A stretch of DNA of 5,230 nt from an uncultured Anaerolineales bacterium (GTDB lineage: Bacteria; Chloroflexota; Anaerolineae; Anaerolineales; Villigracilaceae): the NCBI GenBank assembly GCA_938008865.1, contig CALLJA010000024.1:1-5230 (forward strand), given 5' to 3'. Shown one piece after another: positions 1 through 5,230 of this stretch (positions are counted from its first letter, which is position 1; each line of letters starts with the position of its first letter). Position numbers and translations under genes: made by a program. Below the pieces are notes generated by a model. It saw only the letters and a list, made by a program, of their open reading frames with translations. It had not been told where the DNA came from and did not search any database.

Positions 1-341
1 AGGAACCACTGTCCCTTGCGGCGGTCGGCGTCTTGTGGAGCACGGTCATAGTAGATGTCGAAGACCTGGCCCGAGGCGACCCGCACGCGGAAATGAAAGC
101 GGCCCACGCCCAGCGATCCGCGTGTGGCCGCCACGGACGCATGGCTGGGGCGCATGTTGCGCGCCGCGCGTCCACGCCGCGTGAAGTCGCTCCATTCGGC
201 CAGCATCTCGCTCACGCGATAGGTCTGTCCGTCCCAGATGAATCCGTTCGGGCAGGTGGGTGACTTTTCGAGCGCAGGTGGCGCGTCGAAGATCGGTTCG
301 ATAACATGATCGTAGAAATGGATAGGGGTGAAATCGGTCAT
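1..341 (-). CDS. DUF6504-like small protein, C-terminus cut by the window edge
   Basis: An open frame starts with ATG at 341 and stays open to base 1, giving 113 complete codons and no stop, so the end lies outside the window. The start is supported by an ATGA overlap with the upstream SDR stop and by a GGAGGAG at 361-355. Visible landmarks are FIWDG (34-38) followed by Y41-R-V43 and W50, a basic middle (RRGRAARNMRPSH, 55-67), and then F94-D-I-Y-Y-D-R100 with W112 near the edge. This spacing of W..G..Y.V....W followed by an aromatic Y-x-D and a late Trp resembles the DUF6504 family as I remember it: short soluble proteins of about 100 residues with no established function. There is no signal peptide or membrane segment. 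Co-translation with the SDR is likely. The family call is from memory of the motif pattern and is moderately secure; I propose no function. Confidence 0.72.
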   Translation of the reverse strand, partial: MTDFTPIHFYDHVIEPIFDAPPALEKSPTCPNGFIWDGQTYRVSEMLAEWSDFTRRGRAARNMRPSHASVAATRGSLGVGRFHFRVRVASGQVFDIYYDRAPQDADRRKGQWF

Positions 342-1111
342 AGGGTTCTCGTGGCTCCTCCATCGATATCTATAATCGCACCCTGGATGTAATCCGCCTG
401 TGGCGAGGCGAGGTAGGCTACGGCTCGGGCGATCTCTTCCGGCTGGCCGAAGCGGGCAATACCCAGCCTGGATGCCATCTGGCGCGTGGCTTCATCTTCG
501 CTGAGGTTCTTTTCCTTCATCAAGGTGTGGATGCGTACCTGCAATCTTTCGGTGGCGATGGAGCCTGGGTTGATGGCGTTGACGCGCACTCCGTCTTTGA
601 TGCCGCGGTCAGCGAGGACCTTGGTCAGGTTCATCAACGCCGCGTTGACCGTGCCGCCGATCGCGAACTCGGCGCTGCCTGTCCGTCCGCCGATGCCGAT
701 GATGTTGACGATACTCCCGCGACTGGCTTGCAGGTGAGTCCATGCGGCGCGGCACAATCTCATCGCGCCGAAGAATTTCAGGGCGTAGCCGTCGGCCCAC
801 TGCTCGTCGCTGAGAGACAGGAAGTCGCCGCGCTGGGTGGCGCCAGCATTGTTGACCAACAGGTCGATAGTGCCGAACCGTTCGAGTGCCGCCTTGACGA
901 CGGATTCCGCCGCCTGGGGCTGGCTCAGGTCAATGGGCAGGACCAGGCTTTCGGTCGGCAGAGCAGCGGACAAGGATTCCAGGTATTCGCGCGAGCGTGC
1001 CGCCAGAACGAGTCGCATACCCTCGGCGGAGAGCGTCTCGGCGATGGCGTGTCCGATACCGCGGCTTGCACCTGTGACGATGGCAACTTTTCCCGTGAGT
1101 TGTAAGTCCAT
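338..1111 (-). CDS. Divergent SDR-family protein lacking the catalytic tetrad
   Basis: This is a 257-residue protein of normal length for a classical short-chain dehydrogenase/reductase. The NAD(P)-binding Rossmann motif TGASRGIG is at 13-20, the adenine-ring D61-L, the structural NNAG at 87-90, and NPGSIATE at 181-188 after beta-6. The C-terminal DIDGGA (248-253) is also typical. R39 at the end of beta-2 would favour NADP(H). The canonical active site is not present: aligned on the flanking NAAL and VNI motifs, the usual Asn is K112, the Ser is I138/G139, the YxxxK Tyr is G152 and its Lys is N156. It may therefore be a non-catalytic or differently catalysing SDR; I recall other divergent SDRs with Asn replacing this Lys but cannot verify that here. 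The ATG at 1111 was chosen because the fold begins at residue 5 and a promoter abuts it; codons upstream (to 1387) overlap the ATPase gene and its terminator. Substrate unknown. Confidence 0.93.
   Translation of the reverse strand: MDLQLTGKVAIVTGASRGIGHAIAETLSAEGMRLVLAARSREYLESLSAALPTESLVLPIDLSQPQAAESVVKAALERFGTIDLLVNNAGATQRGDFLSLSDEQWADGYALKFFGAMRLCRAAWTHLQASRGSIVNIIGIGGRTGSAEFAIGGTVNAALMNLTKVLADRGIKDGVRVNAINPGSIATERLQVRIHTLMKEKNLSEDEATRQMASRLGIARFGQPEEIARAVAYLASPQADYIQGAIIDIDGGATRTL
355..361 (-). promoter_or_regulatory. Shine-Dalgarno for the DUF6504-like gene
   Basis: GGAGGAG lies inside the 3' end of the SDR coding region, 13 bases before the ATG at 341. The spacing is longer than usual, but the ATGA stop/start overlap gives a second route, by translational coupling. 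It supports the choice of 341 as the start. Confidence 0.5.
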
Positions 1112-1117
1112 GCAGTA

Positions 1118-1126
1118 ATTGTAGCA
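1118..1126 (-). promoter_or_regulatory. Extended -10 promoter of the SDR/DUF6504-like operon
   Basis: TGCTACAAT reads as an extended -10 element (TG-n-TACAAT, one mismatch from TATAAT). With the last T at -7, the +1 falls on base 1111, the A of the SDR ATG, which predicts a leaderless transcript. No Shine-Dalgarno is seen upstream of this ATG, in keeping with that. The -35 region is weak: a TTGGTG lies 15 bases upstream and overlaps the end of the ATPase terminator. Extended -10 promoters often tolerate a poor -35. Confidence 0.6.
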
Positions 1127-1142
1127 TGGGGTTTCCCGCACC

Positions 1143-1182
1143 AAAAACAGGTGGGGTGGACTTTCGAAGTCCACCCCGCCTG
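1143..1182 (-). terminator. Intrinsic terminator of the riboswitch/ATPase operon
   Basis: Bases 1148-1163 pair with 1167-1182 in a 16-bp stem with one G-T wobble (1152/1178) and a 3-base loop. On the minus strand the stem is followed at once by TTTTT (1147-1143). It starts 3 bases after the ATPase stop codon (1186-1188). On the plus strand no T-run follows, so it acts in the minus direction. It insulates the SDR unit, whose promoter lies just downstream. Confidence 0.92.
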
Positions 1183-1185
1183 CGA

Positions 1186-3864
1186 TTATTCGACTTTCCC
1201 GAACCAGCCCCTGCGCTCCATCCACTTGGCAACCTCCAGAACGGGCACCACCGTCACGGCCAGCCCGCCGACGATCAGCCAGTCTACCAGGGGTAGGGCA
1301 TAGGTGCTGAAGGCTTCGTGCAGGAAGGGCAGGTAGATGATTAACACCAGCAAGATCGTTTCCCAGCCGACGGCCAGGTTCAGCCATTTGTTCTCGAACG
1401 GACGGTTCAACACCGAGTGGCGGTCAGAGCGGAAATTGTAAGCCTTGAAGAATTGGATCAGCACCAGCGAGACGAAAGTCATCGTCATGGCCTCGTCGAT
1501 GCTGCGCCCGGAGTTCATCGCCCAGGCGAACAGTCCCAGGTTGACCAGCGTGGACCACAAGCCGCCCAACACCATCAGCGTGACGACGGGGCGGGTGAAG
1601 ATGCCCGTGCGCGGGTCGCGCGGTTTGCGCTTCATCAGGTCCTTCTCGGGTGGGTCCACCGAGAGGGCCAGTGCGGGCAGTCCGTCGGTGGCCAGGTTGA
1701 CGTAGAGAATCTGCACGGCGGTCAACGGCAAGGGCAGGCCGAGCAGGGCCGAGCCAGCCATCAGGCCGATCTCGCCAATGTTGGATGAGAGCAGGTACAT
1801 CAGGTATTTCTTGATGTTGCCGAAGACGCCGCGCCCCTCTTCGACGGCGGCCACGATGGATGCGAAATTGTCGTCGGTCAGGGTCATGGCGGCGGCTTCC
1901 TTGGTCACGTCGGTACCGGTCACGCCCATCGCGATGCCGATGTCGGCCTTCTTCAGCGCGGGCGCGTCGTTGACACCGTCGCCGGTCATGGCCGCAATAT
2001 GACCGCGCGCCTGCCAGGCCGTCACCACGCGCAGTTTGTGAGCCGGGGAGACGCGCGCGTACACACTGATCTCCTCCACATCGCGCTGGAGTTGTTCGTC
2101 GCTCATGTCCTCCAACTCCGCGCCGGTTACCACCCGCCCGCCGTCGCGCAACAGGCCGAGTTCGCGCGCCACGGCCCGCGCCGTGACGGGGTGGTCGCCG
2201 GTGATCATGACCGGGCGAATACCCGCCTCGGCGCATACCGCGATGGCGGCGCGGGCTTCGAGGCGTGGCGGGTCGATCATGCCGGCCAGGCCGAGAAAGG
2301 TCATGCCCTGTTCGGCTGTTTCGGGCACGGTGTCTGGTTTCGCGGCAATGCCCAGCACGCGCAGCGCCTGTTCGGCCATCTCGTGGGCCTGGGCCAGGAT
2401 GTGGGCGCGGCCAGCCTCGTTCAGCGGGGTGATGCCGTCGGGTCCCAGTACCGAGTCGCAGCCCGCCAGGATCACCTCTGGCGCGCCCTTGGCGTAAGCC
2501 GTTAGGTTCCCTCCGTTCTTGTGCAGGGTAGTCATGCGTTTGGTCTCGGATGAGAAGGGGAACTCGTGGATGCGGGGATGAGCGGCGTCGAGCAGTTCTT
2601 TTTGCAGCCCGGCCTTGGCGGCAGCGACCACCAACGCCCCCTCGGTCGGGTCCCCTTTAATATCCCAGCCCCCGTCTGGTAGTTGGACCAGTTGTGTATC
2701 CGACGATAGGACCGCCGCGGTCAGCATCTGGCGGACGGCGGGCGCGGGCTCCACGGCTATCCCGTCGGCAGACGTGAAGCGGCCCTCGGGGACATAGCCC
2801 GCCCCGGAGACTTCGAATACCTGCCCCGCCGTGTAGAGCTTGCGGACGGTCATCTCATCGCGGGTCAGCGTGCCGGTCTTGTCCGAGCAGATGACCGAGG
2901 TGCTGCCGAGCGTCTCCACGGCGGGCAGGCGGCGGATGAGTGCGTGGCGTTGGACCATCTTCTGCACGCCGATGGCCAGCGAAATGGTGACCACGGCTGG
3001 CAGGGCCTCGGGCACGACCGCCACCGCCAGCGCGATGCCGAAGATGAGCATCTCGATGAAGGGTTGTCCGCGCAGCAGGCCGAGCGCCACGATAATGGCC
3101 ACGACCACGAAGGCCGCGCGCGCCAGCACCGTGCCGACCTTGTCCAGGTTCTGTTGCAGCGGGGTCCGGCCGGTCTCCACCGATTGCAGCATCTGGGCGA
3201 TCTTGCCGAATTCGGTCTGCATGGCGGTGGCGGCTACCAGCGCCCGTCCGCGCCCGTAGGTGATGGCCGTGCCGGCGTAGACCATGTTCTTGCGGTCGCC
3301 CACCTGGAGGTCTTCCTCTGCCAGCGCTTGGGCGTGCTTTTCGACCGGGACGGACTCGCCGGTCAGGGCGGCCTCCTCCACTTGCAGATTGACGGCCTCG
3401 ACCAGGCGCGCGTCGGCTGGCACGCGGTCGCCGGTGTGCAGGACGATCACATCGCCCGGGACCAGTTCGCGGGACGGGATGCGGACCTCCGTCCCGTCGC
3501 GCAGCACGGAGGTGGTCGGTGCGGCCATCTGCCGCAAGGCCTCGATGGCCCGCTCTGCGCGGTATTCCTGCACGAAGCCCAGCACCACGGCGAACAGCAC
3601 GATCACGGCGATTACGATAGATTCGACCCCGTGCCCGAGGAACAACGAGATGACGGTCGCGCCGAGCAGGATCAGGATCAGCACGTTTTTGAATTGTTCC
3701 AGCAGGATCTCCCAGGGCGAGACCCGTTTGGCAGCCTGGATCTCGTTGGGGCCGTACTGCTGGCGGCGGCTGGCGGCTTCGGGGCTGCTCAACCCGGCCG
3801 GCTGGCTTTGTAATTGCGCGAAGGCTTCTTCACCAGTCTGGGTGTGCCAGGGTTTGGGTTGCAT
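1186..3864 (-). CDS. P2A-type cation ATPase, probable Mn2+ (Ca2+) exporter
   Basis: This is a complete 892-residue P-type ATPase of the SERCA/PacL-like P2A group, which moves divalent cations out of the cytosol using ATP. Order: cation-ATPase N domain (about 5-75), M1-M2 (about 59-100), actuator TGES (168-171), M3-M4 with PEALP (285-289), phosphorylation DKTGT (D328), nucleotide-domain KGAPE (459-463), DPPR (531-534), TGD (555-557), hinge TGDGVND (627-633), and M5-M10 (about 686-876). Metal-site residues seen are E286 in M4, N695 and E698 in M5, and N723, T726 and D727 in M6. The M8 position that is Glu in SERCA aligns with Q804, so site I may be weakened and one ion per cycle is possible. 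The ATG at 3864 was chosen because the family N-terminus begins there; upstream codons read through the small membrane gene in another frame. It lies 2 bases after that gene and under a Mn2+ riboswitch. Relatives with the same leader include L. lactis YoaB and streptococcal MgtA, hence the Mn2+/Ca2+ prediction. Confidence 0.97.
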   Translation of the reverse strand: MQPKPWHTQTGEEAFAQLQSQPAGLSSPEAASRRQQYGPNEIQAAKRVSPWEILLEQFKNVLILILLGATVISLFLGHGVESIVIAVIVLFAVVLGFVQEYRAERAIEALRQMAAPTTSVLRDGTEVRIPSRELVPGDVIVLHTGDRVPADARLVEAVNLQVEEAALTGESVPVEKHAQALAEEDLQVGDRKNMVYAGTAITYGRGRALVAATAMQTEFGKIAQMLQSVETGRTPLQQNLDKVGTVLARAAFVVVAIIVALGLLRGQPFIEMLIFGIALAVAVVPEALPAVVTISLAIGVQKMVQRHALIRRLPAVETLGSTSVICSDKTGTLTRDEMTVRKLYTAGQVFEVSGAGYVPEGRFTSADGIAVEPAPAVRQMLTAAVLSSDTQLVQLPDGGWDIKGDPTEGALVVAAAKAGLQKELLDAAHPRIHEFPFSSETKRMTTLHKNGGNLTAYAKGAPEVILAGCDSVLGPDGITPLNEAGRAHILAQAHEMAEQALRVLGIAAKPDTVPETAEQGMTFLGLAGMIDPPRLEARAAIAVCAEAGIRPVMITGDHPVTARAVARELGLLRDGGRVVTGAELEDMSDEQLQRDVEEISVYARVSPAHKLRVVTAWQARGHIAAMTGDGVNDAPALKKADIGIAMGVTGTDVTKEAAAMTLTDDNFASIVAAVEEGRGVFGNIKKYLMYLLSSNIGEIGLMAGSALLGLPLPLTAVQILYVNLATDGLPALALSVDPPEKDLMKRKPRDPRTGIFTRPVVTLMVLGGLWSTLVNLGLFAWAMNSGRSIDEAMTMTFVSLVLIQFFKAYNFRSDRHSVLNRPFENKWLNLAVGWETILLVLIIYLPFLHEAFSTYALPLVDWLIVGGLAVTVVPVLEVAKWMERRGWFGKVE

Positions 3865-3866
3865 GG

Positions 3867-4115
3867 TTATTGTTTGGCTCCTTTGTCTGAGGGGGTCAGG
3901 TCGTCGCGTTTGGGCATACGTGACTTGAAGATGAAGTTGTCGAGGAGATAGAGGACACCCGCCATGAGGGGCAGGAATATCAAGGCCAGGATCTCCTCGC
4001 CGTACATCAGGATCTCTTCGAACCACAAGGCGACGGCGGTGCCGCCCGCGCCGGTGGCGGCGAGGGGCTTCCAGAAGCGGCGGACAACGGGAACAGGACG
4101 GGTGGATTTGGTCAT
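3867..4115 (-). CDS. Small two-helix membrane protein of unknown function
   Basis: This is an 82-residue protein that I do not recognise. It has a basic N-terminus (R6, R12, R13, K17), a Gly/Ala-rich weakly hydrophobic stretch (about 18-37, including TGAGG), four acidic residues E33, E34, E40 and E41 around the turn, a clear membrane helix (about 42-63), and a basic C-terminal tail (K64, R66, K69, R70). The positive-inside rule predicts both ends in the cytosol, with the acidic residues at the outer face. Expression evidence is strong: AAAGGAG sits 7 bases before the ATG, it is the first gene after the Mn2+ riboswitch, and its TAA ends 2 bases before the ATPase ATG. An accessory or regulatory subunit of the ATPase is an inference from position only. 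It could instead be a generic small membrane protein. Confidence 0.85.
   Translation of the reverse strand: MTKSTRPVPVVRRFWKPLAATGAGGTAVALWFEEILMYGEEILALIFLPLMAGVLYLLDNFIFKSRMPKRDDLTPSDKGAKQ
3878..3884 (-). promoter_or_regulatory. Shine-Dalgarno for the P2A ATPase
   Basis: AAAGGAG lies inside the 3' end of the small membrane gene, 13 bases before the ATPase ATG at 3864. The spacing is long, so translation probably depends partly on ribosomes finishing the upstream gene, whose stop is 2 bases away. It supports 3864 over any upstream start. Confidence 0.6.
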
Positions 4116-4122
4116 CGGGATT

Positions 4123-4129
4123 CTCCTTT
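4123..4129 (-). promoter_or_regulatory. Shine-Dalgarno for the 82-residue membrane protein
   Basis: AAAGGAG with 7 bases to the ATG at 4115 is near-optimal. It lies about 40 bases after the riboswitch terminator and outside it, so control is by termination rather than by masking this site. A 5-bp hairpin (GTGAA/TTCAC, 4146-4133) sits just before it. Confidence 0.85.
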
Positions 4130-4166
4130 CGAGTGAACCTTTTCACGCAGGCCTGACGCCAGAAAT

Positions 4167-4202
4167 AAAAAAAGACCAACGCTTATAGAAAGCGATGGTC
4201 TT
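4167..4202 (-). terminator. Riboswitch-controlled terminator (expression platform)
   Basis: Bases 4202-4196 pair with 4178-4172, and 4194-4190 pair with 4184-4180, around one T-T mismatch (4195/4179) and a 5-base loop. A run of seven T follows (4173-4167), the first two of which can pair with A4201 and A4202. The ascending arm contains CCATCG (4198-4193), which is also the 3' strand of aptamer helix P1. The hairpin can form only when P1 is open, so metal binding should allow read-through into the membrane protein and ATPase genes. Confidence 0.93.
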
Positions 4203-4285
4203 GCGTTTTCCATCAGACAGCCGGGAAATCTCTTTCCGTCTTGACGACTGTCCATCCCGAAAAGCCGGGCGGCTACTCCCCATCG
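4193..4285 (-). promoter_or_regulatory. yybP-ykoY manganese riboswitch aptamer
   Basis: The leader carries the hallmark pieces of the yybP-ykoY class in order. P1 is CGATGG (4285-4280) paired with CCATCG (4198-4193), followed by the conserved GGAGTAGC. Next come a CCCG/CGGG hairpin (4269-4256), P3 GACAG/CTGTC (4252-4248 with 4220-4216), the conserved TCGTCAA loop (4247-4241), a GGAAA/TTTCC hairpin capped by a GAGA tetraloop (4237-4224), CGGC, and finally GCAAGA before the P1 3' strand. Members of this class bind Mn2+ at the junction of the two loop regions and commonly control Mn2+ exporters and P-type ATPases. The arrangement matches the L. lactis yybP example as I remember it, base for base in the conserved loops. 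Predicted logic is ON with Mn2+. Confidence 0.95.
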
Positions 4286-4295
4286 GAGTATTTAA

Positions 4296-4324
4296 AGTTT
4301 ACAAGATTCGCGGGCGTCCGTCAA
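4296..4324 (-). promoter_or_regulatory. Sigma-70-type promoter of the Mn riboswitch operon
   Basis: TTGACG (4324-4319) and TAAACT (4301-4296) are separated by exactly 17 bases. The predicted +1 is A4289, four bases before the first base of aptamer helix P1, so the transcript would begin almost directly with the riboswitch. The -35 matches consensus at five of six positions and the -10 at four of six. Confidence 0.8.
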
Positions 4325-4358
4325 TGCTTTGACTTTACAATTTTGTCTTTTAGCCCGC

Positions 4359-4391
4359 AAAAAGCGGAGCGGACCTTCACGGTCCGCTCCG
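4359..4391 (-). terminator. Intrinsic terminator of the upstream P2A ATPase gene
   Basis: Bases 4365-4375 pair with 4381-4391 in a perfect 11-bp GC-rich stem with a 5-base loop. On the minus strand TTTTT follows (4363-4359) after one C. It begins 8 bases past the stop codon at 4400-4402 and separates the two ATPase units. Confidence 0.92.
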
Positions 4392-4399
4392 ACTATGCC

Positions 4400-5230
4400 T
4401 TATTTTTCGCTGCGTCGCAGGAAGAATTTGGTGATTTCTTCGGCGACGGCTGGGATCAGCGCCAGGCCGACGATGGTGCCCCACTCTTGCAGTGATGGGA
4501 AATGCGTGTTGAAGATTGGCTGGAGGAAGGGCACGGCGGTGACGATGAAGAGCAGGAAGATCGACGCGCCCACCGCATATTGCATCCACTTGTTCGAGAA
4601 CACGCCGATGCGGAAGATCGAGGCGCGCTCCGAGCGCACGGTATAAGCGCGGAACAACTCGGCCAGCGAGAGCGTGGCGAAGGCCATCGTCTCGGCGGTC
4701 TGCACGTCCACGCCGCGCCAGTCGTGCTGGAGGATGTAGAGGAAGGGGTTGCCATCCAACTGCGCGCCCGCTTCGAGGTGCCAGACCAGGCCGAGGCCGA
4801 AGGCGATCAGCACGGCCGAAGTCTGGGCGATGGTTTGGATGAAGATGCCCAGGCCCATCGAGCGGTTGATGATCGGTTCCTTCTTGGAGCGCGGTTTGTG
4901 GTCCATGATGTCGGGGTCGCCCTTTTCCATGGCCAGGGCCAGGGCGGGCGCGCCGTCGGTGATCAGGTTGAGCCACAGCAGCTGGATGGCGGTCAGCGGG
5001 GCGGGCAGGCCTGCCAGTGTGGCGAGGAAGATGATCATGATCTCGGCCACGTTGGAGGACAGCAGGAAGAACACGAACTTGCGGATGTTCGAGTAGATGA
5101 TGCGGCCCTGTTCCACGGCCGAGACGATGCTGGCGTAGTTGTCGTCGGTCAGCACCATGTCGGCGGTTTCCTTGGCCACGTCGGTGCCGGTGATGCCCAT
5201 CGCCACGCCGATGTCGGCGCGCTTGATGGC
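4400..5230 (-). CDS. C-terminal part of a second P2A-type cation ATPase (PacL/SERCA-like)
   Basis: The frame is open from the right edge to TAA at 4402-4400, giving 276 residues; the start lies outside the window. It begins just after the hinge GDGVND with A-I-K-R-A-D-I-G-V-A-M-G (1-12), then TGTDVAKE (14-21) and TDDN (28-31), followed by M5-M10. Cation ligands seen are N60 and E63 in M5, N88, T91 and D92 in M6 (NLITDG), and E191 in M8. The SERCA M5, M6 and M8 ligand positions are therefore all filled, unlike the neighbouring ATPase with Gln in M8. A long loop (about 151-178) lies between M7 and M8 on the outer side. Ca2+ efflux is the most likely role, with Mn2+ possible. It has its own terminator, so it is a separate unit from the riboswitch operon. 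Its regulation cannot be seen. Confidence 0.95.
   Translation of the reverse strand, partial: AIKRADIGVAMGITGTDVAKETADMVLTDDNYASIVSAVEQGRIIYSNIRKFVFFLLSSNVAEIMIIFLATLAGLPAPLTAIQLLWLNLITDGAPALALAMEKGDPDIMDHKPRSKKEPIINRSMGLGIFIQTIAQTSAVLIAFGLGLVWHLEAGAQLDGNPFLYILQHDWRGVDVQTAETMAFATLSLAELFRAYTVRSERASIFRIGVFSNKWMQYAVGASIFLLFIVTAVPFLQPIFNTHFPSLQEWGTIVGLALIPAVAEEITKFFLRRSEK

Noticed and set aside
46..363. Minus-strand open frame of 105 codons at the left edge
   Set aside because: It overlaps the DUF6504-like gene in another frame, has a Cys/Arg/His-rich low-complexity composition, and lacks the ATGA coupling and family landmarks of the real frame.
1112..1387. Upstream extension of the SDR frame to 1387
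   Set aside because: It would run through the ATPase 3' end, the terminator and the SDR promoter; the SDR fold starts at the ATG at 1111.
2944..3928. Long plus-strand open frames opposite the ATPase (2944-3813 and 3284-3928)
   Set aside because: Their His/Gln/Ala-rich and Ser/Thr/Arg-rich compositions are typical of antisense frames of a GC-rich gene; no motif or start signal is seen.
4133..4155. Small hairpin GTGAA/TTCAC and the palindrome CAGGCCTG before the first Shine-Dalgarno
   Set aside because: Five base pairs and an 8-base palindrome are too short to claim as an operator or second switch.
3865..4179. N-terminal extension of the ATPase frame up to 4179, giving 997 residues
   Set aside because: The extra 105 residues are Arg/Pro-rich, match no P-type ATPase N-terminus, overlap the small membrane gene in another frame and reach into the riboswitch terminator.
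4131..4290. M-box (Mg2+) riboswitch ahead of the ATPase
   Set aside because: Considered because M-box elements precede some Mg2+ transport P-type ATPases; the conserved pieces seen belong to yybP-ykoY instead and no M-box motifs are present.

Overview
The window is a GC-rich bacterial segment (roughly 60% by eye) in which every gene I can support lies on the minus strand, so it is read from right to left. No rRNA, tRNA, CRISPR array or mobile element is visible. The host is uncertain. The base composition, the PacL-like P2A ATPases and a DUF6504-like protein would suit a Chloroflexota (Anaerolineae-type) or similar environmental bacterium, but that is a weak inference.

Right part (4400-5230): the C-terminal third of a first P2A-type cation ATPase, cut by the window edge, followed by a strong intrinsic terminator (4359-4391).

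Middle part (1143-4324): a complete metal-responsive transcription unit. A well-spaced sigma-70-type promoter (4296-4324) starts RNA a few bases before a yybP-ykoY-class (Mn2+) riboswitch aptamer (4193-4285). The 3' strand of the aptamer's P1 helix is also part of a terminator hairpin (4167-4202), so the two folds exclude each other: a textbook metal-ON antitermination switch. Two genes follow: an unrecognised 82-residue membrane protein (3867-4115) with a good Shine-Dalgarno, and 2 bases later a full-length 892-residue P2A ATPase (1186-3864). The unit ends at a 16-bp terminator hairpin (1143-1182). The riboswitch makes Mn2+ efflux, possibly with Ca2+, the best prediction for this ATPase.

Left part (1-1126): a separate two-gene unit. 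An extended -10 promoter (TG-n-TACAAT) places the predicted +1 exactly on the A of the ATG of a short-chain dehydrogenase/reductase-like gene (338-1111), suggesting a leaderless mRNA. This SDR keeps the Rossmann motifs but has lost all four canonical catalytic residues. Its stop overlaps the start of a DUF6504-like gene (1-341, running off the left edge) as ATGA.

The main points of interest are the Mn riboswitch operon with its small unknown membrane protein, the pair of adjacent but different P2A ATPases, and the catalytic-residue-free SDR.
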